This document shows, one piece after another, positions 39,309-61,600 of a DNA stretch of 64,000 nucleotides. The stretch covers positions 1-64,000 of the forward strand of contig JABVXV010000272.1 of NCBI GenBank assembly GCA_013365325.1. Reading direction: 5' to 3'. Source of the stretch: Dipetalonema caudispina. Taxonomy: Eukaryota > Nematoda > Chromadorea > Rhabditida > Onchocercidae. How positions within the stretch are numbered: the stretch's first letter is position 1; every line of letters begins with the position of its first letter. A program made the position numbers and the translations under genes. The notes under the pieces are model-generated. The model did not search any database and was not told where the DNA came from. It saw nothing but the letters and a program-made list of their open reading frames with translations.

Positions 39309-42300
39309 CAGAACAAAGGATAAGAAGAAACGGTAAGTTGATGATGAAGGACTGGAAGACTGCATAATCTTAGTTTTCTGGACATGTATGAATTGTTTAT
39401 ATTTTGTTGACTGAGAAAATTTTTCTGGGTCAAAATAATCCGGTTGTTTTGTTAGTGATGTTAGAGATAATGCAAACGAGATATTTCGATTTTTTACCTC
39501 GTCCATCTTACCATCTTCACGGAATTTATTTTAATTTGAAAAATGATTAGTTCTGAGTTAGAAGCTTTTACCTGTAACTATTTCAAGAAAAGAACTGGAT
39601 TTCCTATAGACAACTTCTAAGAGTGTGTACGATTGAATTTGCCAATTGAGGATTAAAAGTAGAAAAACTATGCAACTCAAGATGATAAAAAAAAATTCAG
39701 ACAACACGGTAGCCTTATAATCATTTTTAATTTTTAGTTATTTTGTTTATCGATGATTGAAAAATAAATCATTTCAAACAAGCTGTTTTTAACGATAGGA
39801 TAGTTTGAAATCTTTAAAGAATATATAAATCATTTGCTCACGGAATATCATTACTATGCGGTTTACAAAATGTATGCAATCTTCCTAAAAATTTGATTAA
39901 AATTTGCCAGATTTAATTATGAGAAGTAGCTATTGATTAGATGGGATATGTTCTGAGGTTTTATAAATTAACATTTAAACATTGTACTCAACTAGAGTTT
40001 GGGAACTAACTTTTTCCTTAATTTAGCCAATTAAAAAAGGTAGAGTCGTACTTCTTAGAAATTTTCAGGTTTCTGGTATCCAGGATCAAATAGAAATTAA
40101 TAGTTAGGTAAAAGTGCTTTGATATTGAAATCGTCATTTTGATTTGAATTCCGTAATTCAGAATTAGAATATTTATTACAATATTTGACATTTTTACATT
40201 AATGACCGTTTGGAAATTGAACATCGATCGATAAACCTTTATTTCTTCTTGCAACGTTTTTGGAGCGGACCAATTATTTTTTATAAACCGTTTCCTGAAA
40301 TCTGCTTATGTATTATGTGCCCTTTATTTGTATAACATTTACCTTCCCTTTCAACTTTTAAAATTTGGATGTCTTGTGTGCTTTTTCAATTAACTTATCT
40401 AAAATTCATTCTCACCCTACACACTTAAGTGTAATTGCAATGATTATTACGGATGCTTTTCCCATTTCATCAAAATATTTGCATTTGATCGATATAATAT
40501 TACGAAATTTAAAATATTTCATCAATTAGTACTTTATTCACTGAATTCAATTGGAATTCAACTTTCAAACTGTTTTATTATCATTGTTATAAATTAATTC
40601 ATTTTACTTATTGTTTGTGGTAAATGTATTTTCTGTACCATAGGTTTAAAAGTAAATTTTAACAAAATCTATTTCTAGGTTTACGACTTAATGTTGGTTT
40701 AACATAAGATTTTATTCAAATATTTCGAAATGGTTCCCCGGCGATAAATTTCATGGCGATGTCATTTAGACATAGTGACCGAAAATCAAATTTGCATAAG
40801 GCAATTTATTATTTCATGCGTATATCGTTCCTAATGGTGTTTGTTTAAGAAGATATACCGCTAATTAATCTCTTGCCTGGATAAGTAGCCAAGAATTGTT
40901 GCTCAGCTGATATGCATTTTTTGTTTGTCTCAATTGAAACTCTTTTATTTCATTGATTTAAGAAGTAAATCCTGTTGAAAGCGAAACATGGTATGAATTT
41001 AAATTAATTATCAGAAGAGTTTTAGACAAATTAATCTTTCACAAGAAAATTAGGGAAGAGAGAAGAAAGAATGGAGAAAGGAGTGATCGTTTCGCTATCT
41101 GAGCATGAATGAATGAATAGAATGAATGCATAAACAACAATATCATAGTTAATCTCTTCCAATTTGTTGCTTTTATAACAATAATCGACTCAATATCAAT
41201 CACGTTGTTAATTAATTAAGACGTTAATAAATGCTTAAAAGCTTTATTTCCTCTCAAATCCTTGAGTAGCGGAACGGTATGAAAGTTAAAAACGTTACTA
41301 CTGGGACGTTCGGGGAGATATTTATCCAAGATGAAGCGATTGAAAGGAAATTTTGATAGCAAGAACTAGATAAGGTTAAGAATGGCGATTCGGATACAGT
41401 AAATGATGGATTATCCATTGTTATCGGTCATTATCCTTTCCAAGCTAACTTCTCGTAACACAATGTTTTTCGTTAGGTTAGATTTCCATATTTGTATGAT
41501 TTTGATTTTAATTTTCTCTTCAAGAATGGTGCATTTCTTGAAACAACATAAAATTTTTTAATAATTAGAAATCAAAAAAGTGCTCGCAGTAAAAGTTTTC
41601 GACATTATTAACTTTATTAAATTTTTCCACATTTCCAGACTCTCAAAATGTTGTAACTTCATTTGAATCATTTAAACCGGCATATAATTTTATTATTGGT
41701 TAAATTAATTTCATCTCAACTTTTCTGAAGAAGAAATGCAATAATATATAGCAATCGACTTTTATTTGTTTTTAAATGATCGTATCAATCATATTTTTCT
41801 CTTTTAAATAAATAATTGCTTTCCTGTAAAAAAATGATTGTGGTTTAAAAAAAAGTATATAATAAATCCCTTTTCCTCAAATTTGCAACAATTACAACTT
41901 CCTGAGTGTTGTCTTTTTTCCTATTTTGTATTCAACATGAGGTTAATGCACTTTATGTTATCTCTCCAAAAGAGAAAATTACTTGAAGAATTGAATTACA
42001 ATTTCCTGTCACAAAAGTATTTCTTGCATCAGCATTCCAAATTTGTTTATTTTTCAGCTAGGACTTTATTGTGCTTTGAAATCAAAAGCTTCGATGAGTA
42101 TTTTACTATTGAATAGGGTAGAATTTGAGTGTAAATCCAAGCGAAATTATTTCCTTTCTCAAGTTCATAAAAATAAATTTCAGTATTTTTGTAATGGATT
42201 GTTTTTCTACAAGAAGTCCTTGATAAGCTTAAAATAGTCGTAATGAAAAATAACCCTTTGAATCGGAGGCAACAATAACAATCGGAACTATAATATCATG

Positions 42301-43448
42301 ACAATAATAACTGCTATTACTTCATGTATTAAAAGCTAAAAAACAGTAGCAAACATGGCATGTATAGTGAAATTATTGAACTGATACTGGCTTGATACGG
42401 TTCGTTAACCCCGTTGTTCGTCGAAGAGTACGTTTTGTGGAAACAGATGGAGGAATGAACTCTATTTGAATTAAGAATAACAGATGTATCACTCTTATCC
42501 AATATATCCACTTTTTCCTTTTCCATTATTTTTATGCCATATGGAGTATGACGTAAATAGGGAAATGAATATTTGGAAAATTAATTTACTTTATAAAGGG
42601 CAAATTTTGAAAAATACTTCAACGTTTTACTGAAATATTTTATGATCAGAAATGTTACACTGTTATTTCTTTTTTTTTTTTTTGAAAACGATCTGAAAAA
42701 AATTTTGTCACTGTGAAAAAAATTCACCCTAACCTTTTTTCCCTGGCTTCAATAATTGTAAAATTTTTGCTAATTTCTAAAGCACAATAGTATTTGTTGT
42801 TGAAAGGTTGGAATCATAGGTTGTTCACATTAACACAAGAAAATAACATTATGAAAAGGAAAAGTGATACAATCTGGTTACTGTGACCATTTAATTGCTT
42901 TATGATTTATGCTCTTTTACAATTTATTTTCTCTTTTTTAAAGCAAAGTTTTTCCAATCGATAACAATAGTTTGTTGGATATTCTGTGATGAATAATGAC
43001 CGCTAATGTTGTTGCTTGATAATGAAAATGAATAATTCAACTAATCAATATATGAGGAAATTAAAAACTTGAAGTTAAATTTAAAAAAAAAATTATTGGT
43101 ACCAGTTTGATGATGTTTTTAAAACTTCTTTCTTCCCAGTGTAGGCTAAAATAAATTGTAAATACTTCTATCTTAATGCTAAAAAATGAATTCTTACAAG
43201 ATTTTCTTACACAGTATATTGTATTCCAATGTATGCTTGACCTTGCCCCATGTTCTTTCCATGTTTTCTTTCGTGTCACAGCAAATGTCATCCAGCCACT
43301 TCATCATCAATATATATAGATCGTATTTCTTGTCCTTCTTTTCTCCTCCTCCTTCCTTCCCTCTTCTTTTCCATTCGAAAAGAGAGGATGAACATTTTAC
43401 CTCTGGCCAGTTTTATTTACCAAATTCATTTTACTTTCAGAGTTAAAC

Positions 43449-46400
43449 ATGGTATCAAGTTTTCGCTCGCATTTATTTGCTTGCTTCTTAGCAATTTTAT
43501 CAGGTATTTCAAGAATTTCCCAATTGTACTTCTATCATCCAAATGATCCCAAGCGGACAATAATACCTTTTTTTTTTTTTTGAAAGTTGTAATTATTGAA
43601 CCATTAAATATTTGAATGGATTCCTTCAACTGCTCTTCTATTTAATATAAAGTGGAGAAATCAATGTTAAAAATATCTCCAGTTGTGAACATTTGCAAAA
43701 GAAGTTCATTTCAGGTGCAAGAGCTGATTCTAACTTAACAATTAATTCCTACGATCCTGAATATGGGGTATATATTGGTGAATTACCCGATCCATCAGAT
43801 GCAGATATTAAAGGACGAGTTTATATCGTAAATGAAACAACTTTGCAAATCATCAATTTTACTTATAATGGCAAAGCACCAGGTGAGTTAAATTTCAGTG
43901 CACGTCTTAAAATTACAATCATTCTGGAACTCTGTCTATCTCCATTTCCGTAATTCATCTTCTGTATGTTCAAAAATTTCCGGAAAATTAATTTAGGATC
44001 TTCTGAAGAACCATAGTAAATTCCCATTAATACTTTCCATCTATTTTTAGCTTCATTGTTGATTTTAATTATTTAAATGTATTCAAGTAGATTGAAATTA
44101 AAAATCAGAAAGAAGAAAATTGATTAGAAAAACGAAGCCTTTGGAAGGTGATACTTCAAGATGAATATTGATATTTTCCAATGCAGGCTTCAAAATTGGG
44201 TCAGTCGGAAATCTACATTAATGAGAAGAATTAAACGGATGAATTCATGCGTTTAAATAAATGGATGATCTGCTGTGATGAATAGGAAGGGGAGGAGATG
44301 AGAATGGGGTACTCATTTGACCTCCTGCGGTGCAAATGTATAAGTTCATTTTAATTTTTATGCAAAATTGTCGAGTTTAATTTTAGTAATTTACAATTTC
44401 CAATATTAATTCAAAAATTCGACCTTATATTCCTCTATTATGCCTATGTTCATTGTTAACTCATTATAATTGTCGTGTTAATTGTTTATTAATTGTATCA
44501 CTATCATCAAATTGATGCTTATGTGTGTGATAAGTATGTAAATAAGACGCAGAAATAATTTCTAAGATTTCAAGTTTCCGATTTACAGAATCACTAAGAT
44601 AGTTCATGATGGAAATCGGAACTTCTGAGTTCACTAATATAAACAGGTCTCAGATAGAGTAGCTCGATATGAACTGATCATGCCCTATAAAAGAACACAT
44701 TCTTAAGATTCACTCAATATTGGAATTAAAAGTGAACTATTTCTTAATTTTTTTCTATTTCTCAGATTTACAAAGCTAGCAGTACAGAAGTAGCACTGAA
44801 TTCATGATCTTTGAACCATAATAATCGTTGATTTTTATGTGACGAATAATGTCAATTTTTGCATTTGTCATTCAGTTATTTTTTTTTTTTGATCAAATAT
44901 TTACTACCATCAGTACATTCAGTTCAGTTTAAAAGAAAAAAAAAGAAAATGTAAAATGACCTATTATCTTCATTCTATTTCTACCCATTATCATTCGTTG
45001 TAGTAAAGTGTTTTGATCTTCCAATACGTTTAATGAGATAGAATACACATTATCCGTTTTCCGCTTTTTCAAGTTGCATTTGGATGAAATGTTACGGCAG
45101 GTGAGAGGACATTAAAAGGCTTGCAAGATTTCGTCGGTTTAAGAGCATCATACATTCTTAATATCTACTTTATGCTCTAATCTACTTTATGCTTTTGCTT
45201 ATAATCCAGCGCTTAATTTTCATCCTTCTGTTCTCTCCTTTTTTAATCCTTCATTTCCTTGTTCACGCCGATGACATTTTTGCTTATGTCACAGTTGCTA
45301 TCAGAATTTGAAATTGATGAGATGCTAGGAGTCGTGAATTAGTTTCCTCTGTTTGGGATAATTGAATTTACTCCTCGCTTGCGTATCATTTAATTGCATA
45401 GTATCCAATGACAAGTATGCATTTTGCGGCTTCCTTTTGTAATGTAATCAAAAATCAGTTGAAATACTATGCAAAATTAATCTATCTGTAAGACTTCCTC
45501 TAAATGATTTAGACGAATAATCATTTCATAAATGAAGCATCAAAAATCAATGAAGTAGCTCCCCCATAAATCCCGAAGAAAATGTAGCACGTGCTGAAAT
45601 CTTAAATTTATGGATTTAGGAGCTTTAATATTGTTGAGTCTTTTGGCATCTACAGCAAGAAAAGAAAAAAAAAAAAAAAAAAAAAGCGAAACGTATTCAT
45701 TCATTTCCATTACCATTACTTCTACTATTCAACAAAGAATGTTTATTTATTAGAGATTTAAAAGAAAGATCTACCAATTATAATTCCTATTTAATTTCGG
45801 TCATTAATAATTTCAGATCTATACTTTTGGTTGGATCAAAGTGATGCACCATCTGTTGACGGTCTCAAGATTCCGTCGTTTGAATTTGGGTATGTTTGTT
45901 TGTATAACTTAAATTCGTCATACTATAGATAAATCCAACAGAATTTTACAGTGGAAAATTTGACAACAAGTTATCTTTATTTTACTTCAAGTGAAAAATG
46001 GTTGGTTGTAGGATTGCTCCAATTGGTCCGTACAAGAATGCAGAACGAGTTGTATTGGTATTGCCTGGGCTTCACAAAATTAGCTCATTCAAAAGTTTCT
46101 CTCTATTCTGCTTTAAATTTGAGGTAAATCTGTTAAATTCGAGGTAATTAGTTATATGTAAATTAGTTTCAGTGAAAATTTTCAATACACAAATCTAGAA
46201 AATAAGATGAAGGTAATTTGTTACACTTTGAAAGCTGAAAAAAAATTACTTCTAGAAATATGAATCTTTCAGTAATGATTATTTCTGCCTTAGAAGCATT
46301 GATAAATTTCAGCATAACTTTGGCACAGTCCTGATTCCGGATACTGTGGTTATCCCGAAACCACAATTTCTAGCTACCGAATTACGTGGTAGCCGGTATA

Positions 46401-48804
46401 GTGTTGGCTCGGGGCCTATTTTGATAATTGACAGAAGGACAATCAAGATTTTCGGATTTACCTTTGATGGTGATAAAGCACCAGGTAGGACTTTCAGTCA
46501 GATTTTATCAATTTCATCGAATTTCAAAATTTCTGATCTAATAACATAAATTCTCTCTTAGACGGCTACTTTTTTGTTGGTCGAGGACCGAATGTTGCAC
46601 ATGATTCTGGAGTCAAAGTACCGATACGTGGAAGAGATACTGCGGGAATGTAAGTTTAACAATATCTGAATAATAATTTTCCTAATATAATAAACTAAAT
46701 CTAGGTTGCTGTTTCAGATCGCTAGCATTATTTTAGTTGCAAAATTTAGAGTTTTGGTATTTCGGGTTAGCTAACTGTTTTTCCCTTTTGAGATCCGTTA
46801 CTCATTTAGCAAAAAAAAAAAAAAGAAAAAAATGAATATGATGGAATTTTCTAATTCCGAAAAGTTCATGAGTAGTGGCTGTTCACGTTTTTAGGATAAC
46901 CGCAATGAATGAACGATATCGAGGTGGACAGGATATAATCATAGATTTACCTGCAGAATACGACATTAATCATATCGATTGGTTATCCGTTTACTGCTAT
47001 AAATTTCGGGTTGATTTCGGACATGTACCTATTATGAATGTGTCCCAAAGAATACCTCCTTATGTACCACCCCAGAAACGAGTAAGTCAATTCCTTGTAT
47101 TCAAAACTATTACGAATGTTTCTCCAAGATTACTCGCTATGTTTACATAACTTCTCCTATTAAAATTACTTACCAATAAATTGTGGAATTTTTTGATGGC
47201 TCGTTTAATTTAAGAATATTTGAAAATCAGAAAAAGATGGATTAAACAAACCTTCATTTATCCAAAAATACATATAGGACACAAACATTGCATTACAATT
47301 TCCTCAACCGTCTTTCTCCACCAAATTGAAGTATTGACAAGAACATTTATGTTTCTGATACCAATATCCTAAAATAACTTAGTGATTCTTAGACTAGCTC
47401 TTCAGCAGTTATTATATTCATTTAATCATTTTTTAGTTCGATGATACAGAACTTTCCAAAATTGACGGTTGGCCGTTAATTTCACTGCTGGGGACAGATG
47501 ATCGTTTAAATTTTACATTTCAATTAGGACCACCTGGTGGTCGACGAGGTTATCAGGTAGTTTTTTGCTTCTCTGACAAGAGATGTTCTTTAATGAAATG
47601 TTGATATTGTGGATTAGATTTTTGAAAAGAACCAGCGGAAACTTTTTTTCTCTTACAGTTTATGGCACACGCTAGGCCAGCAAAGTATGTGTGGTATGTG
47701 AATGGTTATTTGGCTGATATTTATTTGAAACGTGGTGTCACATATACATTCAAGTAAATTTTGAAAAAGTTTGCACGTTTTATAATTACGAAATTATAAA
47801 GAAGAGTAGATCTTTTAAGAATTTTGCTGTTTCTGCATATGAAATCTCCAGTGAGAAATAAATATAAATTTGTTGACAGAGCGGAAACGATCACCCTAAG
47901 AACAAAAAGTTGTTTTAAGTGTCATGGGAATTATTTTAAATCCAAATCTTTACATGTCAGCATTAATGATGATGAATGTTTTTAGTGTCGAAGGTGGTAA
48001 TGATAAGTCTACAAGCGATTTTTATAATCCGTTGTACATATCAGATGATCCGTTTGGTGGATACGCTAAATTATCCAATGATGAACGAGAAGTACGAGAA
48101 TATTTCTTAGTTTATGGGAAATTTGATGGTTTTCACTTTTATTTTTTGCATCTTTGAATTCAAATTTCTTAATCCATTTAAGTCTTATTTATTTAGAAAA
48201 TGTTTAGCTAAATTTCAGCAAGTAAAAATAGTGGCTGGACACAACCCAAATGAAACAGCTGGTCGCCTATGTTTATGGTCTCATGATGGTGGAGACGATG
48301 AGGATGCTGATAAATTCGGCAGTTTCATTGAGTATCGGCGTTCACTTAAGTTAAAATGCATTGAAACATCCAAAACAGCAACTTTCCACTTCACTCCAAC
48401 AGCTGAAACACCCGATACTCTCTATTACCAAGTAACTTTCCCACAATGAGGATACATTCATTCAGTTTATGTTCAACTTTTCAAATTAGATGAGTTTTCT
48501 TCCTAATCTTTAGGCATTTTAAAACTCACTTATTGGTTTTTAATGTTTAGTGAAATTGTTACAGAGCTACTCAACATATAATATGGGCTGGAAGATCCAT
48601 GTTGTGGATGATTTACCAAAAGATATCGCAGATTTTGTGGAAGAGCCATATCAGTATGATATCTGGTTACAACAGCATAAATTGCTAAATGCGAGAGAGG
48701 GATCGTTATCCGGAGTTGCTTCATATTCTGGTATTCATATTTATGTCATTCCATCAGTACTACGTTTCATGATATGCAGTGCTTTTGCTTTCATGTTACA
48801 GTGA
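43449..48804 (+). CDS. Knickkopf/Skeletor-like double-DM13 protein with GPI-type tail, 12 exons, 542 aa
   Basis: Exons: 43449-43503, 43715-43882, 45817-45889, 46012-46123, 46313-46484, 46562-46649, 46895-47081, 47437-47556, 47659-47753, 47986-48091, 48219-48431, 48565-48804, in frame. Residues 1-18 are a signal peptide. DM13 domain 1 is about 27-136 (VYIGELPDPS, VYIVNETTLQI, LYFWL) with Cys132. DM13 domain 2 is about 154-260 (PILIIDRRTIKIFGF, YFFVGRGP, IDWLSVYCYKF) with Cys257. Residues about 286-463 match the cupredoxin-like region shared by Skeletor and Knickkopf (YVWYVNGYLADIYLKRG, VEGGNDKS, YNPLYISDDPFGGY). The last 25 residues are hydrophobic after a Ser/Gly-rich stretch, as in GPI signals. 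In insects Knickkopf protects and organises cuticle chitin at the cell surface. The DOMON domain that follows the DM13 pair in the insect proteins is not seen here. Intron 2 is 1.9 kb. It lies downstream of, and in the same orientation as, the other DM13 gene. Role in eggshell, pharyngeal or cuticle matrix is inferred. Confidence 0.88.
43883..45816 (+). other. Long second intron of the Knickkopf-like gene
   Basis: About 1.9 kb of AT-rich sequence with a GTGAGT donor and an ATTTCAG acceptor. It contains a 15-base local duplication (ATCTACTTTATGCT repeated near 45161-45192) and an A-run at 45665-45685. No nested gene was recognised. Confidence 0.6.
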
Positions 48805-50500
48805 GCTGACATTTGGTGCTAATCGATTGATCTCTTGAAGTTTTTCTAGGTAAACCATTTTTCATTTCAAGTTTCAGTTATTGTCCTTCATCATTTAATT
48901 CCAAATCGATTCCAGATCTCGTTTACAGCCAAAATCTCAATTTGAAAACCAATACTTTTTTTAAACTGTCATAATCTATACCACATTTGGATGCTATCCA
49001 GTGCTTTTTCTAGATGTAAATGAGAAGGAGCTCCGAAATTTCAAAAAAGTTGAATGATTTGCATAAATAATATTAAATCCCGAAATATTGCACAACTGGA
49101 CATAATATTTAATATGAAGACTATGAAGAGTACTGTAGAACTTGAGGACAATATTTGCCGGCAATAACGAGCGTTGTGTTAGAGTATAATCATGATATTC
49201 TATAAAATAATAGACTCTAATTGTTAAATTGTTTACCTATATTCCGGTTAGCAGTTAAAATTTTAAGATTTGATTGAATTTTTTCACATGTTTCAAAGCA
49301 TGCAAATTATTTATGGAAGTTTCCGTTACCTGGAATGCTTCCCTGATCTCTAAATTATAGCAGTAAGCAAAAAACTAAGAAACTTACTGTAAGATCAAAC
49401 ATTTGTTAAAAAGGCAAATTTTCCTCTTTACATTACAAACACCTTTCAGTTCTATGTTTAGCTGAGTAAGTTTGAAATTCAACAAAGAGGAAAACGAGGC
49501 ACTTTCATCGTTGACTTAAATTAAAGAACAATTATACAAAGATTTTACATCGTGTACAAACATTATCATCTATCATTTAACATCTTATTTTCTTGACACA
49601 ATGATGTATGTTAAAATCCCTTCATAGCTATTTCAATGCCTCTGAAGGCTTAGTAAAGTTGAATTATTACATTGGTCACTTACATTTCAATACTTCAAAT
49701 ATTGTAAATTGATGGAGTACCTTGCCTTCCACACTATTCATTTATCTATGTCGTATATTGAAAGTAACATTTGTCCACTGTCAACTACCAACAAAACCTA
49801 TCGCTTGGAAATACCTAATAATAAAACAGTAAAATGGCCATTTACTACAGAGTAAGTGCTACAAAATTACTTTTTATCACTTGAAATCATACCAACTTTG
49901 AGACAATTAAGTCTTTTCCCAAAAGCTTTTTTCTCTCTTTCTCAGAATAAAACGTACAGATTATACATTATATTTTATTTCTGATTATAAGTAATATACA
50001 GTTAGAAAGACTAGGTGAAAAAAAAAAAAAAAAAAAAATCAGGTCAAAATACAATGAAATGTCTAAGTCAATTTCTAAGAAAAATGATTGGCTAATACAT
50101 ATTGAGAATACAATGAAAATGAAAAACACGCCAGTGTGAAAACACCAAAGTCTATGGAAAATTTGAAAATTATGATCACAACGATGAAAATGATGAAATG
50201 CTTATTGATATGGAGTGTAGAGCCAAGTGATACACAAAAAAACCATGATGTTAACATGAAATGATAAAAACTATTCAAAATTATTGATTTCTTAAAAATT
50301 AGAGGGAAAATATTTTTTACCAAACGATGGCTTCCCATTCACCGTATATGATTGATGGGTATCTTCAATGAAGATTGTATTGGAATAGAATAACACACAA
50401 ACATTTATGTACAGCACAACATATTAATTACAATTCTTATCAAACTTTTGATCAATACTTTATGCGTATTTTCGAAGTACCATTCTGTTTTCTTGTTTTC

Positions 50501-50531
<31 letters not shown>

Positions 50532-50753
50532 TTAACTGAAAAATCTTTAACATTTTCGATTTCTCCCATTCAAAACAAATTTTTCAAAAGATTTTCAGAT
50601 AATTTCCTTTGGGGAATCATTTAAATGTTAGAAATGATTGTAGTGTTCGGTTGTTTTTGACCAGCTTTAAAATTGTCGCGTAATTTTGGTCCTTTCAACG
50701 AGAAGTTGAATAAAACTTCCTAAATTCTGCCAATTTCAAAAATCTCACAGAAG

Positions 50754-50786
<33 letters not shown>

Positions 50787-50914
50787 AGTCTGGACACTAA
50801 GTGAATTGAAATTTGCTAAAGAAATAAACAGATGATTTAAAAGTTAAAATCTTTCAAAAACAGATACAAAATGCAGAAGAATGGAACGGTAGAACAGTAG
50901 AGGATGACACGGTG
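48805..50914. other. Intergenic region between convergent genes
   Basis: About 2.1 kb between the stop codons of the Knickkopf-like gene (+) and the SoxD gene (-), presumably containing both 3' UTRs. Homopolymer runs lie at 50019-50038, 50512-50533 and 50756-50785. No coding exon was recognised. Confidence 0.6.
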
Positions 50915-59234
<8,320 letters not shown>

Positions 59235-60910
59235 CTTGCAATAAAATTTTCCGAATAAAAAATTGAAATTTTTATTTTTTTCAGGCGAACTCTTCGCGTT
59301 CGGAAAATTGGAACTTTCTAATTATCATGCACATCCTAAATCTGCAGGTGTATAATAACAATGTTTTTATCGAACATTCATATAAATTTGATGGCGACAA
59401 AAAAGCAGTGCTATTAAATTACGCGATATTGCAGTATCAAGACTTAAAATTCACTCTACCATTCAGCTATCAAGCAAGAACTTTTCCTCAGAGCGATTAA
59501 CAGTAACAAAAGCATTAAATGTCCACAACAAACTCTTCAATAATTTCGAATGTTGTAGGAAGGAAAAGTTCAAAAAGATATGACATAATGAACTTGTCGA
59601 GTTGCAAAAAACAGTGGTATAGCATTTCGCAGTGAAGAATTATTAGCTAAAAAGTAACGATGTATATTAGGGAACCAAGAAAAAAAAGCAAAGCATAAAT
59701 CATTTTTTTCTTCATTATTTTCGTAAATTCTGAATTCGTATCAAAAGAAAAGTTTAAGAAGAAGTGAAGGTTATTCAGAGATTTGTTACACAATTCTTAC
59801 CATATGATGAACCTATGAATAATTCTAACTAATCTTTACCTGAGAAACAGGAAATTAAAAATAGACAAGCGATATCTTGTAATAGAAAAGGTTCTAACTA
59901 CCTTTGAACAAGATCACAGATGGCTTCCAGAACGGAATTGAATTGAAATGCAGTAGAAAAATGGTAATCATAAAAGAACGACCGGCAAAGAACAACAAAG
60001 AATGGCATTAATACATACATAGTCATAGGGGGGGTTGAAATAATGGTCTTTCCTAGAAAAAAAAGAAAAACTTTACAGAAATCAAGCTACCACCAATATT
60101 GGCTAACTGATCAAATTTGGCACAATCCAGGGAAGTAGATAATGAGCAAAGCTAGAGTAATAACTAACTAAGCCAACCGATATGCGGTAAATGGATGTTA
60201 ATCGAGTCGAAGGCCTTCTCTAAAAGAAAGAAAGGGAAGTTAAAGGAATAAAGTGGGAATGAAATTGGTTGAAGATGAGAAGAGGGTAGGACTGAACAAG
60301 GAAAAAGCATTAGGCTAATGGCAATTGAGCATTTGTTACCGGATGTTGAGGTGACACGCGATGGATTCATCTAGAAAGATACCGGGGAAGCACCGTACAC
60401 CTGCATAAGCAGTCATCCATTTTATTTATAACTTCATCAGCTATTCCTCTCTAGGCGGACAACGTATTATCATTACAGCCTATTTTCATGTGTATAATAT
60501 AAACACTCCTATCCTGGATTTTCAAGGTTCATATATAAACGACGTGTTGAGTGGCCATCAATTTACGTCTTTACTCAAAATTACCTCCTTTCCTTCTCTT
60601 CCTCTCACTTTGATCTGTTCTCACCTGACTGCACAATCAACAGTCTTGAATGTCACACGATAATTCTAATAAATTAATCATTTATGATAACTATCGATAA
60701 AATCAAGTCAACTTTAATGATTTATATTTGTTTGAAAAAAAAAAAAAAAAAAACCAATAATAAGTCCTAATTTTCATATGCTTCAAAATTGTGTAATTTA
60801 TTACCATTCAATCTCGGATGAATCAATCCTTGAACTACCTAACAATAAAAATCAAACAGAGCAATTAATACAAGTGATAGTCTCGTACAAAACTTAACCT
60901 AATTTTGTAC

Positions 60911-60986
60911 CCAAAAATTAAGAAATTCAATCTCCATAATAAAGCAATCCAAAAATTAGGAAATTCAATCTCCATAATGAAGCAAT
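60911..60986. repeat. Two-copy 38-bp tandem repeat
   Basis: The unit beginning CCAAAAATTA is repeated head to tail at 60911-60948 and 60949-60986 with two base differences, indicating a recent local duplication. Confidence 0.92.
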
Positions 60987-61566
60987 AAACAACCTTAACA
61001 TTTGTTAATTCGGAATAAATCCAGCCAGTAAAAATGAGTTCATTTAAATATTCTATAAAGGGGATAAAAATGAAGTATAACGCAGATACAGAACTTTGTA
61101 ATGAAGATTGAAAACAAACAAACATGCAATATATTTTAAATTAAAAAAAAAAAAAAAACGAATCATAAGTTATATGGATCGATTCGAAATAACACAATAT
61201 CATAAAAAAAAAAAAGACTCGATTGGATATCCAATAACTTATTATTTAATCCAAAGGTCCAAAAAAAAAAAAAAAAAAAAGAAAAAAGGACAAAGACTTC
61301 GAATGTTCATTAATGAAATGCTATCATAATGCATATTTATTTAGTAAGTTAAGCAATGAAATGTTATCGTCTTTTTCACTTCTCTATGCTCTTCGTACTA
61401 ACAAATGAAAAAAGAAGTGAACTGAACTTAACAAAAAATAATTTGAAGTATCTTTTTGAAATTAATGACAACTAATCGTTTATATATATAGTTGTACATA
61501 ACAATGGCCCAATTTTTTAACCCAAAAAAGTTCCCATCTATTCTCCTGTATGAAGCCATTGTTTTT

Positions 61567-61600
<34 letters not shown>

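Larger units (their letters stand above)
28748..43448. other. 15-kb AT-rich gap between the two DM13 genes
   Basis: No multi-exon gene was found on either strand. It holds simple repeats ((GTT)n 36168-36203, (CT)n plus A-run 38360-38404, (TATG)n 38591-38648, T-run 39277-39308) and small (GATNNT)-like patches near 15.7 and 37.2 kb style sequence. One short island at 33468-33575 has a GC-rich, codon-like ORF (listed separately). The rest looks like unconstrained intergenic DNA plus the promoter of the second DM13 gene. Confidence 0.5.

Noticed and set aside
43250..43546. 98-codon plus-strand ORF overlapping the Knickkopf-like start
   Set aside because: It is out of frame with the signal-peptide exon 43449-43503, which joins in frame to 11 further exons.
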